Source: Testudinibacter aquarius
GTDB lineage: Bacteria > Pseudomonadota > Gammaproteobacteria > Enterobacterales > Pasteurellaceae
Reading direction: 5' to 3'
DNA: 64,000 nt
Assembly (NCBI RefSeq): GCF_004342725.1
Contig: NZ_SMCP01000003.1
Location: 39,066 to 103,065, forward strand
Under the pieces are notes generated by a model. That model searched no databases. It saw only the letters and a program-made list of their open reading frames with translations, and had not been told where the DNA came from. Shown here piece after piece: positions 21,653 through 31,858 of the stretch (position 1 is the first letter of the stretch; every line of letters starts with the position of its first letter). The translations under genes and the position numbers were made by a program.

Positions 21653-22381
21653 TTAACTCATGTAGAGTCCGCCGTTAACATGTAAAGTCGTGCCCGTGAT
21701 ATACCCCGCATCATCAGATGCTAAAAAGGCAACGGCTTTGGCAATATCTTTTGCCTCGCCCAATCGTCCAGCAGGCACATTCGACAAAATACCTTGTTTT
21801 TGCTCATCGGTTAACGCATGGGTCATATCGGTCGCAATAAAGCCCGGTGCCACCACATTAACCGTGATACCACGCGAAGCCACTTCCTGTGCCAATGCTT
21901 TAGAAAAACCGATTACCCCGGCTTTAGCCGCACAATAGTTGCTTTGTCCCGGATTGCCGGAAGAACCGACCACAGAACCGATATTGATAATCCGTCCATA
22001 ACGCTTTTTCATCATGCTGCGCAACATCGCTTTTGACAGATGGAAAATCGAAGTCAGATTAGTCTCAATAATATCGCTCCATTCATTGTCTTTCATGCGC
22101 ATCAACAGATTATCGCGGGTAATGCCGGCATTATTGACCAGAATATCAATCTCGCCAAATTCACCTTTAATCTGCGCCAATGTCTGCTCAATAGACGCTA
22201 CATCACTGACGTTTAACACTAGGCCTTTGCCACTCTCACCCAAATAAGCCGAAATAGCTTCCGCTCCGCTTTCACTGGTTGCAGTGCCAATCACGGTGGC
22301 ACCTTTTGCCGCTAATTCCTCTGCTATGGCTCTGCCGATACCACGGCTGGCACCGGTTACTAATGCTATTTTACCTTGCAT
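21653..22381 (-). CDS. fabG: 3-oxoacyl-[acyl-carrier-protein] reductase
   Basis: An NADPH-dependent SDR enzyme that reduces beta-ketoacyl-ACP. It has TGASRGIG for cofactor binding, the NNAG motif, and the catalytic triad Ser136, Tyr149 and Lys153 in GSVVG...NYCAAKAG. The start at 22381 is chosen because AAGGAG lies 5 bases upstream; the longer frame would need a GTG start at 22399 and run over this site. 242 residues. Confidence 0.96.
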   Translation of the reverse strand: MQGKIALVTGASRGIGRAIAEELAAKGATVIGTATSESGAEAISAYLGESGKGLVLNVSDVASIEQTLAQIKGEFGEIDILVNNAGITRDNLLMRMKDNEWSDIIETNLTSIFHLSKAMLRSMMKKRYGRIINIGSVVGSSGNPGQSNYCAAKAGVIGFSKALAQEVASRGITVNVVAPGFIATDMTHALTDEQKQGILSNVPAGRLGEAKDIAKAVAFLASDDAGYITGTTLHVNGGLYMS

Positions 22382-22407
22382 ACGCTCTCCTTTTTTCACT
22401 CGTCTGA

Positions 22408-23349
22408 TTAGTCTTGAATAAGTTCCGCCACCGCACTTAACGAGGCATTATCATTGACCGCATGGGCATCCAGCTCTTTGTTGATACGCTTGGTGAGTCC
22501 GGTTAATACTTTATTCGGTCCGATTTCAAACAGTATTTTCACTCCGGCAGTCGCCATTTTTTCCACGCTTTCCGTCCAACGAACCGGATTATACAGCTGG
22601 CGCACCAATGCGCTACGAATCTCGTCGGCGGCTTTTTCCTGTTTCACATCAACATTATTGATCACTGCGACTGTCGGTTGTTTGAAAGTCACTGACTCCA
22701 AAGCGACCGCCAACTGATCGGCTGCCGGTTTCATCAACGCACAATGTGACGGCACACTGACCGCCAGTGGTAATGCCCGTTTAGCGCCGGCTTCTTTACA
22801 ACATGCCGCAGCTCGTTCAACCGCACTTTTATTCCCGGCAATCACCACTTGACCCGGCGAATTGAAGTTCACCGCTGCCACCACTTCATCTTCAGCAGCT
22901 TGCTGGCAAGCATCAATAATCGCTTGATTGTCCAAACCGATAATCGCATACATTGCGCCAGTCCCTGCCGGAACCGCTTTTTGCATTAAGCGACCACGCA
23001 GTTCGACCAATTTCACGGCTTCTTCAAAATCCAAAACCCCGGCACAGACCAAGGCAGAAAATTCGCCCAAACTATGTCCTGCCATCACCTCTGGTTTTAA
23101 TGCCGGATATTGCTGCTGCCATACACGGTAAATCGCAACAGACGCCGCCAACAGTGCCGGCTGGGTACGCCAAGTTTGATTCAGCTCCTCTGCTTCACCG
23201 TTTTGTACCAAATTCCATAAATCATAACCGAGTGCATCGGAAGCCTGTTTAAACGTCTGTTCCACAATCGGGAAGCGGGTAGCCAAATCGGCTAACATAC
23301 CAATAGCTTGTGAGCCTTGTCCCGGAAAAACCATAGCAAATTTTTTCAT
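22408..23349 (-). CDS. fabD: malonyl-CoA:ACP transacylase
   Basis: Loads malonyl groups on ACP. The 313-residue protein has FPGQGSQ at the N-terminus, the active Ser93 in GHSLGEF and the catalytic His in VPSHCALM. The start at 23349, MKKFAMVFPGQG, has GAGG upstream; the seven extra residues of a longer frame are unlikely. A USS lies inside near 22822. Confidence 0.96.
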   Translation of the reverse strand: MKKFAMVFPGQGSQAIGMLADLATRFPIVEQTFKQASDALGYDLWNLVQNGEAEELNQTWRTQPALLAASVAIYRVWQQQYPALKPEVMAGHSLGEFSALVCAGVLDFEEAVKLVELRGRLMQKAVPAGTGAMYAIIGLDNQAIIDACQQAAEDEVVAAVNFNSPGQVVIAGNKSAVERAAACCKEAGAKRALPLAVSVPSHCALMKPAADQLAVALESVTFKQPTVAVINNVDVKQEKAADEIRSALVRQLYNPVRWTESVEKMATAGVKILFEIGPNKVLTGLTKRINKELDAHAVNDNASLSAVAELIQD

Positions 23350-23417
23350 ATTAAATCCTCTGTTTGCCACTGCTGATTACTACTTACCACTGCAACGTAT
23401 TACACTAAATATAGGGC

Positions 23418-24377
23418 TTAAAAACGTGCTAATACTGAGCCCCATGTCAAGCCACCACCAAACGCTTCCATCAAAATCAGTTGTCCGCGCTGAATACGAC
23501 CATCACGCACTGCTTCATCCAGTGCGCTAGGGATGCTGCCGGCGGAAGTGTTGCCGTGACGGTCAAGCGTCACCACCACTTGCGACATATCCATCTCTAA
23601 TTTTTTGGCGGTAGCACTGATAATGCGTAAATTGGCTTGGTGTGGCACCAGCCAATCAATGTCTTTTTTATCCAAATTATTGGCAGCTAAGGTTTCTTCT
23701 ACCACATTCGCCAGTTGGCGCACAGCGATTTTGAAGGTTTCATTGCCCTGCATGGTTAGATATGCCGGAGAAGCCTCATCACGGCTGCGTTTGGCATTTT
23801 CCAATACCAACACTTCACCTTGGGTCGGATCAGAGTGCAAATGGCTGGAAAGAATACCCGGTTCTTCACTGGCCTCCAGAATCACTGCGCCTGCGCCATC
23901 ACCAAACAAAATCACGGTGCCGCGATCTTGTTCGTCCAAACTGCGAGAAAACAGATCCGCACCAACGACTAAGGCTTTTTTCACCTGTCCAGTGCGGATA
24001 AATTGATCAGCCACACTCAACGCATACACAAAACCCGAGCACGCCGCTGCAATATCAAAAGCAATAGCATCTTCAATACCCAGTGCTTTTTGAATCAAGC
24101 AGGCTGAACTTGGGAAAGCGTGCGAAGAGCTGGTGGTGGCAACCAATACCAAATCAATCTCATTGACATCGAGGTTTCCTGCCATCGCCAAACATTGTTT
24201 GGCCGCTTCAGTTCCCATTGTCGCCACGGTTTCATCAGCACGGGCAATACGCCGTTGTTTGATGCCGGTGCGTACGCTAATCCACTCATCAGACGTATCG
24301 ACCATTTTCTCTAAGTCGGCATTGGTTCTGATCTGTTCCGGTAAATAACTGCCGGTAGCTAAAATTTTACTAAACAT
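23418..24377 (-). CDS. fabH: 3-oxoacyl-[acyl-carrier-protein] synthase 3
   Basis: KAS III initiates fatty acid synthesis from acetyl-CoA and malonyl-ACP. The catalytic Cys113 lies in [10 protein letters not shown], with His in VPHQANLRI and Asn in GNTSAGS. The 319-residue start at 24377 matches the E. coli N-terminus; an in-frame ATG two codons earlier is the alternative. Confidence 0.96.
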   Translation of the reverse strand: MFSKILATGSYLPEQIRTNADLEKMVDTSDEWISVRTGIKQRRIARADETVATMGTEAAKQCLAMAGNLDVNEIDLVLVATTSSSHAFPSSACLIQKALGIEDAIAFDIAAACSGFVYALSVADQFIRTGQVKKALVVGADLFSRSLDEQDRGTVILFGDGAGAVILEASEEPGILSSHLHSDPTQGEVLVLENAKRSRDEASPAYLTMQGNETFKIAVRQLANVVEETLAANNLDKKDIDWLVPHQANLRIISATAKKLEMDMSQVVVTLDRHGNTSAGSIPSALDEAVRDGRIQRGQLILMEAFGGGLTWGSVLARF

Positions 24378-24447
24378 AATCATCTCATTATGTGTGAATC
24401 ATCAATGATGAATTTTCAACAAAGTGCGGTTCAATAACGACACCGGC

Positions 24448-25473
24448 TTAATTTTTTTCCAAGCCGATCAAAATTTTATTCGGAATTTCTGACCGCACTT
24501 GCCATGCCGCTTGCTGTATTGCATACAAAAAAGCGGCTTGATTGGCACTGCCGTGGCTTTTAACCACCACAGAAGTCAATCCTAACAGAGAGGCGCCATT
24601 GTATTGATCGGGATTAAACTGTTTCAATTGAACAAAATATTTTCTTAAGGCATATTTGCCGATACGGATAAGCAGTTTTTTGATCAACGACGGCGGCTGT
24701 TTCTTGGTGCCTTTCAACAGACTAAAAATATTTTTCGCCGTGCCTTCCAGCGTTTTCAAGGCGATATTTCCGGCAAACCCGTCACAGACAATCACATCTG
24801 CGTATCCGTTCAGTAAATAATTGCCTTCAATGTATCCAATATAGTTCAAATCGGTTTGCTGCTGCAACAGCTGACTGGCGTCACGGATATTTTTCAGCCC
24901 TTTTAATTCTTCAATACCGATATTCAGCAACGCCACGCGCGGATAGACCAAATCAAAGTTATTTTCGGCAAAAATCGCGCCCATTTGGGCAAATTGCACC
25001 AACGTCTCGGCAGAGCAATCGATATTCGCCCCTAAATCCAGCATAACACTCTGTTTACCGTCTATAGTCGGAATATTCGACACCAAGGCCGGTCGTTGAA
25101 TCCCCGCCAACGGCTGCAACAACACTTTTGACAAGCCCATCAACACTGCCGTATCACCACCACTGACACAGCCCTGCGCCGCACCATCACGCACCGCTTC
25201 AATCGCTAAACGCATTGAACTGCCTTTGCTATGGCGCAAAGCATAGGAAAGCCCCTGCTGGTTTTTAACCACACGGTCACAATGCTGCAAATTGATTCGT
25301 TGGCGGAGATGGTGGGGAATATTTGCGAGATAGGGAGAAATAGCCTGACTATCGCCAAATAAAACCAGATGTAGCATTGGATCTTGTTCCAACGCTTGCA
25401 GGCTTGCCGGGATAGTAATACGGGGACCAAAGTCCCCGCCCATTACATCTAACGCCAGGGTTAGACGATTCAA
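24448..25473 (-). CDS. plsX: phosphate acyltransferase PlsX, TTG start
   Basis: Makes acyl-phosphate from acyl-ACP for PlsY in phospholipid synthesis. The 341-residue protein begins LALDVMGGDFGP after an initial segment that aligns with E. coli PlsX only if translation begins at the TTG codon 25473-25471. AAGG lies about 8 bases ahead of it. The first ATG, 30 bases in, would remove the first strand. Two USS cores lie at the C-terminal end and just after the stop. Two intact subdomains are visible, including the GGDTAVLMG loop. Confidence 0.95.
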   Translation of the reverse strand: MNRLTLALDVMGGDFGPRITIPASLQALEQDPMLHLVLFGDSQAISPYLANIPHHLRQRINLQHCDRVVKNQQGLSYALRHSKGSSMRLAIEAVRDGAAQGCVSGGDTAVLMGLSKVLLQPLAGIQRPALVSNIPTIDGKQSVMLDLGANIDCSAETLVQFAQMGAIFAENNFDLVYPRVALLNIGIEELKGLKNIRDASQLLQQQTDLNYIGYIEGNYLLNGYADVIVCDGFAGNIALKTLEGTAKNIFSLLKGTKKQPPSLIKKLLIRIGKYALRKYFVQLKQFNPDQYNGASLLGLTSVVVKSHGSANQAAFLYAIQQAAWQVRSEIPNKILIGLEKN

Positions 25474-25506
25474 CTGCTTACCTTAAAGAATCAAGAGTAA
25501 TCGAAA

Positions 25507-25677
25507 TTACTTGTTGATAACTTTACGACCACGGTAGTAACCGTCTGCGGTTACATGGTGACGCAAATGGGTTTCGCCGGTTACTTTATCGACAGAAACA
25601 GCAGCAGTTGTCAAAGCATCGTGTGAACGACGCATGTCACGACGTGAACGAGATTTTTTATTTTGTTGAACAGCCAT
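25507..25677 (-). CDS. rpmF: 50S ribosomal protein bL32
   Basis: A 56-residue basic protein beginning [19 protein letters not shown] and ending [10 protein letters not shown], the bL32 pattern of Pasteurellaceae. It lacks the zinc-binding cysteines of some bL32 forms. It lies in the standard order yceD-rpmF-plsX, 16 bases after yceD. Confidence 0.97.
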   Translation of the reverse strand: MAVQQNKKSRSRRDMRRSHDALTTAAVSVDKVTGETHLRHHVTADGYYRGRKVINK

Positions 25678-25693
25678 CGGCTATACTCCTAAA

Positions 25694-26215
25694 TTATTTT
25701 CGCTTTAAATTAGCTAATACAGCGAACGGGTTTGGTTTTTCTGCTTCAGCAGGCAATTTGCCAAAAACCTGTTCAGCCACGGACACTTCACAGTGTTCAG
25801 GATCGTGCATCGGTACTAACGGCAGAGCAAGCATCAACTCGTCTTCCACCACATCACGCAAATCTATTTCACCAAATTCATTAAATTCAATTGGCTCATA
25901 AATTTCCGGCAACACATCTGCTTGATCCATATTGGACACCGGACTATAACAAAAACTGCATTCCAATGTCACAGTAAAAGGCTTATCACAACGTTGACAA
26001 ACCAGCTCCACATCGATTTTAGCCTGACCTTTGATCACGACCAATCGTTGTGGATCTATTGAAAACGACAATGTAACTTGTGCCTCATTCAGCACGCGAC
26101 TGACTGACGTTGCCAAGCGCTCTAATTGGTTAGGCGAGTAATAACCCACATAATCCAAACGGCGTTGAGCGTCTTTTATCGGATCGACAGTCAGGGGAAG
26201 TTTAACCTTTTGCAT
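25694..26215 (-). CDS. yceD: YceD/DUF177 family protein (23S rRNA accumulation protein)
   Basis: A 173-residue protein with the DUF177 core: [15 protein letters not shown], an acidic middle ([20 protein letters not shown]) and a C-terminal [12 protein letters not shown]. YceD homologues are needed for normal 23S rRNA accumulation in E. coli and plants. It is first in the yceD-rpmF-plsX-fab operon. psd is divergent, and the 180-base gap between them has one USS. Confidence 0.92.
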   Translation of the reverse strand: MQKVKLPLTVDPIKDAQRRLDYVGYYSPNQLERLATSVSRVLNEAQVTLSFSIDPQRLVVIKGQAKIDVELVCQRCDKPFTVTLECSFCYSPVSNMDQADVLPEIYEPIEFNEFGEIDLRDVVEDELMLALPLVPMHDPEHCEVSVAEQVFGKLPAEAEKPNPFAVLANLKRK

Positions 26216-26396
26216 AGGGCGTGCATATTAACTGCACGGACAAGAATAGTCAAAAGGAATTATACTTTTTTAGCAACTTTTTTTACAACGTTCAGACCGC
26301 ACTTTGCCCGCGTCGGAAATCTCACCTTACAGCACTGCCGAAAATTGTTATAATCGCACTTTATCATTTAAATAACCAAGAGAAGAGCTCGGAAAT

Positions 26397-27302
26397 ATGA
26401 CGCAACAAAGCAAAAATAGTTATTGGCAACAGCTGAAAATCGCCTTTCAATATATGGTGCCGCAGTTGGCACTAACCCGCCTGGCCGGCTGGTTCGCCGA
26501 AAAACAGTGGGGCGCAGTCACTCATCTGGCAATCAAAGCCTTTAGCGCCAAATACAAAATCAACCTACAAGAGGCGGAAAAAAGCGAAGCAAACCAATAT
26601 GCGTCGTTTAATGAATTTTTTATCCGTCCGTTAAAAGCCGATGCACGCCCGATTAATGCCGATCAAAGTGCGGTCTGCTTTCCGGCAGACGGCTGTATCA
26701 GCGAGCTGGGCAACATTATCAACGGACAGCTGTTTCAGGCAAAAGGACATTTTTTCAGCTTATCGGATCTGTTAGCAGATGATAAAAAATCAGCCGAAGC
26801 ATTTGAAAACGGCAAATTCGTCACCACTTATTTATCACCACGTGATTATCACCGTGTGCATATGCCGTGCGACGGCGTATTACGCAAAATGGTGTATGTG
26901 CCCGGCGATCTGTTTTCGGTTAATCCGTTTTTAGCCCAACACATTCCCAATCTGTTCGCGCGCAACGAGCGGGTGATCTGCTATTTTGATACACCGTTCG
27001 GCGCAATGGTGCAGATTCTGGTTGGTGCCACCATCACCGCCAGCATCAGCACGGTCTGGGCAGGCGTCATCAATCCGCCACGCAGCGGCAAGGTGCAGCA
27101 ATGGGAGTATCCACAAGATGGCGCTTCAGCCGTGCAACTGAAAAAAGGCGAAGAAATGGGCGCATTTCGTCTTGGCTCGACCGTCATCAATTTATTCCAA
27201 GCGGATAAAATTGAGTTTTTGCCGACACTAAAAGCAACAAGTGCGGTCAACATGGGGCAAGCAATGACCGTTTCAGCGGCTATGCAAGATTCAGCAGCTT
27301 AA
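26397..27302 (+). CDS. psd: phosphatidylserine decarboxylase proenzyme
   Basis: Converts phosphatidylserine to phosphatidylethanolamine at the inner membrane. The self-cleavage site LGST is at Ser261 (FRLGSTVINLF), where the pyruvoyl group forms. The catalytic His lies in SPRDYHRVHMP. 301 residues is a normal length. USS cores lie near 26658 and 27239. Confidence 0.96.
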   Translation: MTQQSKNSYWQQLKIAFQYMVPQLALTRLAGWFAEKQWGAVTHLAIKAFSAKYKINLQEAEKSEANQYASFNEFFIRPLKADARPINADQSAVCFPADGCISELGNIINGQLFQAKGHFFSLSDLLADDKKSAEAFENGKFVTTYLSPRDYHRVHMPCDGVLRKMVYVPGDLFSVNPFLAQHIPNLFARNERVICYFDTPFGAMVQILVGATITASISTVWAGVINPPRSGKVQQWEYPQDGASAVQLKKGEEMGAFRLGSTVINLFQADKIEFLPTLKATSAVNMGQAMTVSAAMQDSAA

Positions 27303-27345
27303 TTTTAATTTTTACGACTTTCTTTTATAAACAATAAGGATATTT

Positions 27346-27978
27346 ATGAGCGCACAATTTTTCGCAAACGTCACCTTAGATTCAACAGAGCAACAAGGCA
27401 GCTACGGTATTGGTCTGCAAATGGGGCAACAACTGCTGCAAAGCCAGTTGAATATTGATGTGGCTGCAGTGGCAAAAGGGATTTACGACGCCATTCAACA
27501 AAACGCACCTGCGGTTGATCTGCAAGCTGTCAGCCAAGCCTTGCAACAAATGCAGCAACAAGCCGCTGAATTACAACAAGCGCAATTCAAAGAGGTGGAA
27601 CAAGCGGGCAAAGACTTCTTAGCCGAAAACAAAAAAGCCGATGGCGTAAAAGAAACCGAGAGCGGCTTGCAATATGAAGTATTGGTCGCCGGCAACGGCG
27701 CTGTGCCAAGCCGCCAAGATCAAGTGCGGGTGCATTACACCGGCAGCTTGATTGACGGCACGGTTTTTGACAGCTCAGTACAACGTGGGCAACCGGCAGA
27801 ATTCCCGGTCAACGGTGTAATCAGCGGCTGGATTGAAGCCCTTTCGATGATGCCGGTCGGTTCAAAATGGCGCCTGACCATTCCTCACCACCTCGCCTAC
27901 GGCGAACGTGGCGCCGGCGCTTCGATTCCACCGTTCAGCACCCTAATTTTTGAAGTAGAGTTGTTGGATATTATTTAA
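27346..27978 (+). CDS. fklB: FKBP-type peptidyl-prolyl isomerase FklB
   Basis: A 210-residue two-domain isomerase. A helical FKBP_N dimerisation domain (about residues 1-95, rich in Gln) is followed by an FKBP domain ([45 protein letters not shown]). No signal peptide is seen, so it is cytoplasmic like E. coli FklB and unlike FkpA. AAGGA precedes the ATG and a hairpin terminator follows. Confidence 0.92.
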   Translation: MSAQFFANVTLDSTEQQGSYGIGLQMGQQLLQSQLNIDVAAVAKGIYDAIQQNAPAVDLQAVSQALQQMQQQAAELQQAQFKEVEQAGKDFLAENKKADGVKETESGLQYEVLVAGNGAVPSRQDQVRVHYTGSLIDGTVFDSSVQRGQPAEFPVNGVISGWIEALSMMPVGSKWRLTIPHHLAYGERGAGASIPPFSTLIFEVELLDII

Positions 27979-28005
27979 TTCAGCCTTCCCGTAAAAATAA
28001 AGTAA

Positions 28006-28040
28006 CAAGCGGAAATATATTGATTATTTCCGCTTTTTTA
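28006..28040 (+). terminator. rho-independent terminator of fklB
   Basis: AAGCGGAAATA and TATTTCCGCTT pair closely and are followed by TTTTATT. It is 28 bases downstream of the fklB stop. Confidence 0.82.
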
Positions 28041-28223
28041 TTAGAGCCTGTTGATATTTTTTATATTTTATATTAAAAGTGCGGTATTCAACGTTATTCT
28101 GTCAAATATTTCATCACAAACGATATTATCGGTAGTATTTTCCAAGCAAAGGTATATTATAATATTTGTTAATATTTGTTATATCTATTTTATCGCCTGT
28201 TGCATGAAAAAGGAGTACCGAAT

Positions 28224-29466
28224 ATGTTTAATCATGATTCTTTTTATTGGATCAATCAGATTGAAAAAGCATCAACCTTAATGACCTTCCAAGAAGGTAT
28301 CGTCACCCAAGCTGTTGCACAAAAAGTTGCACTAGCACTACAACAACTCGCAGCGGGGTCAAAGCGCCCACACGATTACTACGAAATACAGCCGATGTTA
28401 TTGGAACTCACTGGTTCGGAAGGTTCAATGATTCATGTTGGACGTAGCTGGCAAGATATACAAGCTACACTACATCGATTATTAGTCCGCGATCGTCTCC
28501 TTTATTTATATTATTTATCGCTAGAAACTCGAAAACGCCTTTTAAACCTTGCCCATGATAACCTCGATAGCATTGTTCCTTCTTATACCTATGGTGTGCA
28601 AGCACAACCGGTCACGCTCGGACATTTGCTTTTAGGCTACGAAGCCACCTTAGCACGCACCACCCAACGATTCTCTGCTTATTTCGTCCGCTTGAAGAAA
28701 TGTCCGCTTGGAGCAGCAGCACTGGCAACATCCAGCTTCCCGATCAATCGGGCTGCGTTAGCCGATTTTTTAGGATTTGAAGGCTATGTTGAAAATGCGT
28801 TTGATGCCGCAAAAACGCAACCCGTCATCCTTGGATAAAGCACGTTTGCTGGCAAGTCAAGTCACTGGCGATGCCTTCAAAGCCAGTATCTCCGCCCACA
28901 ACGTCAATTCTGGCTTAACCGACTACAAAAATCTCGATGTTTCAGAAACGCTAGAACGGGCTTGCACCATGCTGAAAACCGTCAATGCGGTGTTGGAAGG
29001 CTTGAAAATTGATAAAGAAGCGGCACTGGAACAAGTCAATGCTGACTATTCGACTACCACCGAACTGGCAAATGTGCTTCAGCGCCAAGCAGGAATACCG
29101 TTCACAATTGCCCATCAATTTGCTTCAAAATTAGCCCAATACGGGCGGTTACATAAATTGCCTCCGGCGCAACTACCATTTGATAAAGTAGTAGAAATAT
29201 TTGATACAGTTATCACCGAAACCATGCCAAACAAAATCACTTTTCCTCTGTCGAAAGAGACTTTCTTTAGCCATTTGGAACCAAGCAATATGATTAACAA
29301 CCATCTGGCATTGGGCGGAACTAATCCGGCAGAAGTGCAGCGAATTTTAAACAAAGCCACAGAGCAGCTAGGTCTACATGAAACATGGTTGTATCATACT
29401 CAAGAAAAACTGAAAAAGGCTGATGAACGTTTAACTGATATGTTTAATAATTTGATTAAAACTTAA
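28224..29466 (+). pseudogene. broken argininosuccinate-lyase-like gene
   Basis: The 5' part (28224-28838) encodes an ASL-superfamily N-terminal half: HVGRSWQDIQATLHRLL, DSIVPSYTYGVQAQPV and GAAALATSSFPINRAAL. The 3' part, in the next frame through to 29466, begins at the superfamily signature MPQKRNPSS and continues to the normal end (ADYSTTTELANVLQRQAGIPF). About 50-60 residues expected between VENAFDA and MPQKRNP are missing, and the frame changes at the same place. The junction reads TTTGATGCCGC, which could encode both FDA and LMP, so a deletion between two TTGATGCC copies explains both defects. AAGGAG and a good ATG precede it. It was probably a fumarate- or similar-acid-releasing lyase linked to the dicarboxylate carrier downstream. 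Confidence 0.82.
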
Positions 29467-29584
29467 ATCAAAAAATAAAAAGGCTTTACGCTATTTTTAT
29501 CTCCGTAAAAATAGTGAAAAGTTACACAAATGTTACATTACTTAAATATTTCTGCAACAAAAATGTAGCCAATAACTATTATTA

Positions 29585-29598
29585 GTGAGATAAATCAA
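29585..29598 (+). promoter_or_regulatory. possible FNR site upstream of the dicarboxylate carrier
   Basis: GTGAG-ATAA-ATCAA matches TTGAT-N4-ATCAA at 8 of 10 positions, about 85 bases before the start of an anaerobic-type C4-dicarboxylate carrier. The biology fits, but a single imperfect match in AT-rich DNA is weak evidence. Confidence 0.3.
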
Positions 29599-29682
29599 TT
29601 CTTGCATATTTGCTGCTTGTTTACTGATATAAATTTCGTATCATAACGCCGTTTTATGACTAATTTTATGCAAGGAATTAAT

Positions 29683-31011
29683 ATGCTGTATTTAGAGTTT
29701 TTATTTCTTTTAATCATGCTGTATATCGGCAGCCGTTTTGGCGGGGTCGGTTTAGGCGTGGTTTCCGGAATCGGCTTGCTAATTGAAGTGTTTGTGCTAC
29801 GCATGCCGCCGTCTTCGCCGCCGATTGATGTCATGTTGATTATTATCGCGGTCGTCACCTGTGCTTCGATTCTCGAAGCCGCCGGTGGTTTGAAATATAT
29901 GCTGCAAATCGCTGAACGGATTTTGCGCCGCAACCCGAAAATGGTCACCATTTTAGGCCCTTTAGTCACCTATATTATGACGTTGATGTTGGGTACCGGG
30001 CATGCGGTTTACACTATTATGCCGATTATCGGTGATGTTGCACTGAAAAACGGTATCCGTCCGGAACGCCCGATGGCGGCCGCCTCTGTCTCCTCTCAAC
30101 TGGGGATTACCGGTAGTCCGATTTCCGCCGCCGTGGTTTACTACCTGACCCAAATCGTCGAATTGCCGGGTTATGAACACGTTACCTTACTGAGCATTGT
30201 TGCCGTTACCATTCCTGCTACTTTAGCCGGGGTAATTATGATGTCGTTGTACAGCTTGCGCCGTGGTAAAGAGTTGAAAGACGATCCGGAATATCAACGC
30301 CGTCTGCAAGACCCAATCTGGAAAGACCGAATTGCCAACACCACCAGCACTACCCTGAACGAAGCACTGCCAAGCTCAGCGCGCAATGCGGTACTGCTGT
30401 TTATCTTAGCGTTGGTGATTATTGTGATTGTGGCGATTTTCCCTGAGGTCAGAACCATAGGTGAAAACAAAGCGATTTCCATGGGCATTATTATTCAAAT
30501 GATGATGCTTGCCTTTGGCGGAATTATTTTGGTTGCGACCAAAACCAATCCGCAAACAGTGCCGAATGGCGTGGTGTTTAAATCCGGCATGGTGGCAATG
30601 ATTGCGATTTTTGGTATTGCCTGGATGAGCGACACCTATTTCCAATATGCCATGCCGTCGTTTAAAGCCGGTGTCACCGAGATGGTACAATCCTATCCAT
30701 GGAGCTTTGCGTTTGCGCTGTTTGCGGTTTCTGTGGTGATCAACAGCCAAGCCGCAACCGGACGCATGATGTTGCCGGTCGGTTTGGCAATCGGTTTGCC
30801 TGCGCCACTGTTAATTGGTTTGCTGCCGGCAACTTACGGTTACTTCTTTATCCCGAACTATCCGTCAGACATTGCTACCGTCAACTTTGACGTCACCGGC
30901 ACCACCAAAATCGGTAAATACTACTTCAACCACAGTTTCATGGTGCCGGGTTTAATTGGCGTCATCACTGCCTGTTTTGTCGGTTATACCCTGGCTTACG
31001 CAATTATTTAA
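29683..31011 (+). CDS. anaerobic C4-dicarboxylate transporter (DcuA/DcuB family)
   Basis: A 442-residue inner-membrane carrier that exchanges or takes up fumarate, malate, aspartate or succinate. It aligns with DcuB through PPVDVML-like PPIDVMLIIIAVVTCASILEAAGGLKYMLQIAERILRRNPK and GTGHAVYTIMPIIGDVALKNGIRPERPMAA. The start at 29683 is chosen because AAGGA precedes it at the usual distance and it gives the family N-terminus. DcuA versus DcuB cannot be settled here. It follows the broken lyase gene and ends at a strong terminator. Confidence 0.9.
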   Translation: MLYLEFLFLLIMLYIGSRFGGVGLGVVSGIGLLIEVFVLRMPPSSPPIDVMLIIIAVVTCASILEAAGGLKYMLQIAERILRRNPKMVTILGPLVTYIMTLMLGTGHAVYTIMPIIGDVALKNGIRPERPMAAASVSSQLGITGSPISAAVVYYLTQIVELPGYEHVTLLSIVAVTIPATLAGVIMMSLYSLRRGKELKDDPEYQRRLQDPIWKDRIANTTSTTLNEALPSSARNAVLLFILALVIIVIVAIFPEVRTIGENKAISMGIIIQMMMLAFGGIILVATKTNPQTVPNGVVFKSGMVAMIAIFGIAWMSDTYFQYAMPSFKAGVTEMVQSYPWSFAFALFAVSVVINSQAATGRMMLPVGLAIGLPAPLLIGLLPATYGYFFIPNYPSDIATVNFDVTGTTKIGKYYFNHSFMVPGLIGVITACFVGYTLAYAII

Positions 31012-31030
31012 TATCCGACTAAATTTGAAT

Positions 31031-31074
31031 CTAATACAAAGAGCGGTTTTCTGGAAAGGAAAACCGCTCTTTGT
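31031..31074 (+). terminator. terminator of the Dcu carrier gene, copy 1 of a duplicated hairpin
   Basis: CTAATACAAAGAGCGGTTTT, a short loop, then AAAACCGCTCTTTG form a long stem with a T-rich tail. The same sequence, including the flanking CTAATACAAA, recurs at 31859-31905 after the next gene pair. Confidence 0.85.
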
Positions 31075-31158
31075 CTATATTTTAAACTATTTTTACCGCT
31101 CACTTTGCGCTAAAATAAGAACCTATTATTATAGGCTCCTTATTAAGAGGATATTAAG

Positions 31159-31521
31159 ATGGAATTGCATCGGGACAATTTGGCTAATCACAATGAAAAA
31201 AACAAGCAACTCAATGTTTCTTTAGATCTGGAAACATTCCGTCTTGTGAAAGATTTTGCATTCAAACAAGATATTTCCATGAAACAGTTTATCAAGAACC
31301 TGATTTTGGAAAAAGCAGCGCAGCTACAAGAAGAAGCACTTTCCGCCTACACTTGCAATAAAGAAGAGCAACAACAAATTCAGCAAAGCCTCACATTCTT
31401 TGCGACCAAACCGCACTTAACAGAATATGTTGAGGCGGAAGAAATAAAAAATTATCGCCAAGCCAAAACAAAACAAGAATTGATCGAAATGATGGGTTAT
31501 CGTGATGGTGATTTAGCATGA
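31159..31521 (+). CDS. putative antitoxin with ribbon-helix-helix N-terminus
   Basis: 120 residues. After a charged lead, residues 16-55 (QLNVSLDLETFRLVKDF, then ISMKQFIKNLILEKA) follow the strand-helix-helix pattern of RHH/CopG-type DNA-binding antitoxins. A glutamine-rich helical region and an acidic tail that could wrap a toxin follow. It overlaps the next gene by ATGA. AAGAGG lies about 10 bases before the ATG. A USS core is inside (near 31407). I infer antitoxin function from gene size, order, overlap and fold pattern; no named family is recognised. Confidence 0.55.
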   Translation: MELHRDNLANHNEKNKQLNVSLDLETFRLVKDFAFKQDISMKQFIKNLILEKAAQLQEEALSAYTCNKEEQQQIQQSLTFFATKPHLTEYVEAEEIKNYRQAKTKQELIEMMGYRDGDLA

Positions 31522-31850
31522 TAAAAATCGGTTTTTCGAATAAATTCACCCGAACAATTTTTTATGAAGTCTTCACCGAACCAAGCCGCTTAGCAATAAT
31601 CGAAAAGCTCAATAGCCCGCTATTTAATCAGATTAAAAGCGGAATCGGTTTCACAAGTTATAAAATTTTTATTCGAGCAAAAACACAACAAAACACGATT
31701 TATTTTGTGAAACAACAGGAAACTGTGATTATTGTTGGTTATCAATTAGGAAAGAGCGATTTTTTAGACGGTAGAAAAGACTCACATTTTGACACTCTGT
31801 TTTACATGCTCACTCAAATGGATGAGGGTGAACGAACAAATAAGTTTTAA
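31518..31850 (+). CDS. putative toxin partner, family not recognised
   Basis: 110 residues, translationally coupled to the RHH protein gene by ATGA. It is basic, with beta-rich segments (YKIFIRAKTQQNTIYFVKQQETVIIVGYQLG) reminiscent of small RNase-type toxin folds, then a charged C-terminus. It contains no cysteine or histidine pair that would suggest a metal site, and no membrane segment. I do not recognise a family. The toxin role rests on the two-gene arrangement only. It is AT-rich relative to the neighbouring core genes. Confidence 0.5.
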   Translation: MIKIGFSNKFTRTIFYEVFTEPSRLAIIEKLNSPLFNQIKSGIGFTSYKIFIRAKTQQNTIYFVKQQETVIIVGYQLGKSDFLDGRKDSHFDTLFYMLTQMDEGERTNKF

Positions 31851-31858
31851 TATATTCT

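Noticed and set aside
28042..28062. TAGAGCCTGTTGATATTTT as a fourth copy of the TAGGGTCTGTTG element
   Set aside because: Only one end is recognisable and it lies in AT-rich DNA; no matching inverted end nearby.
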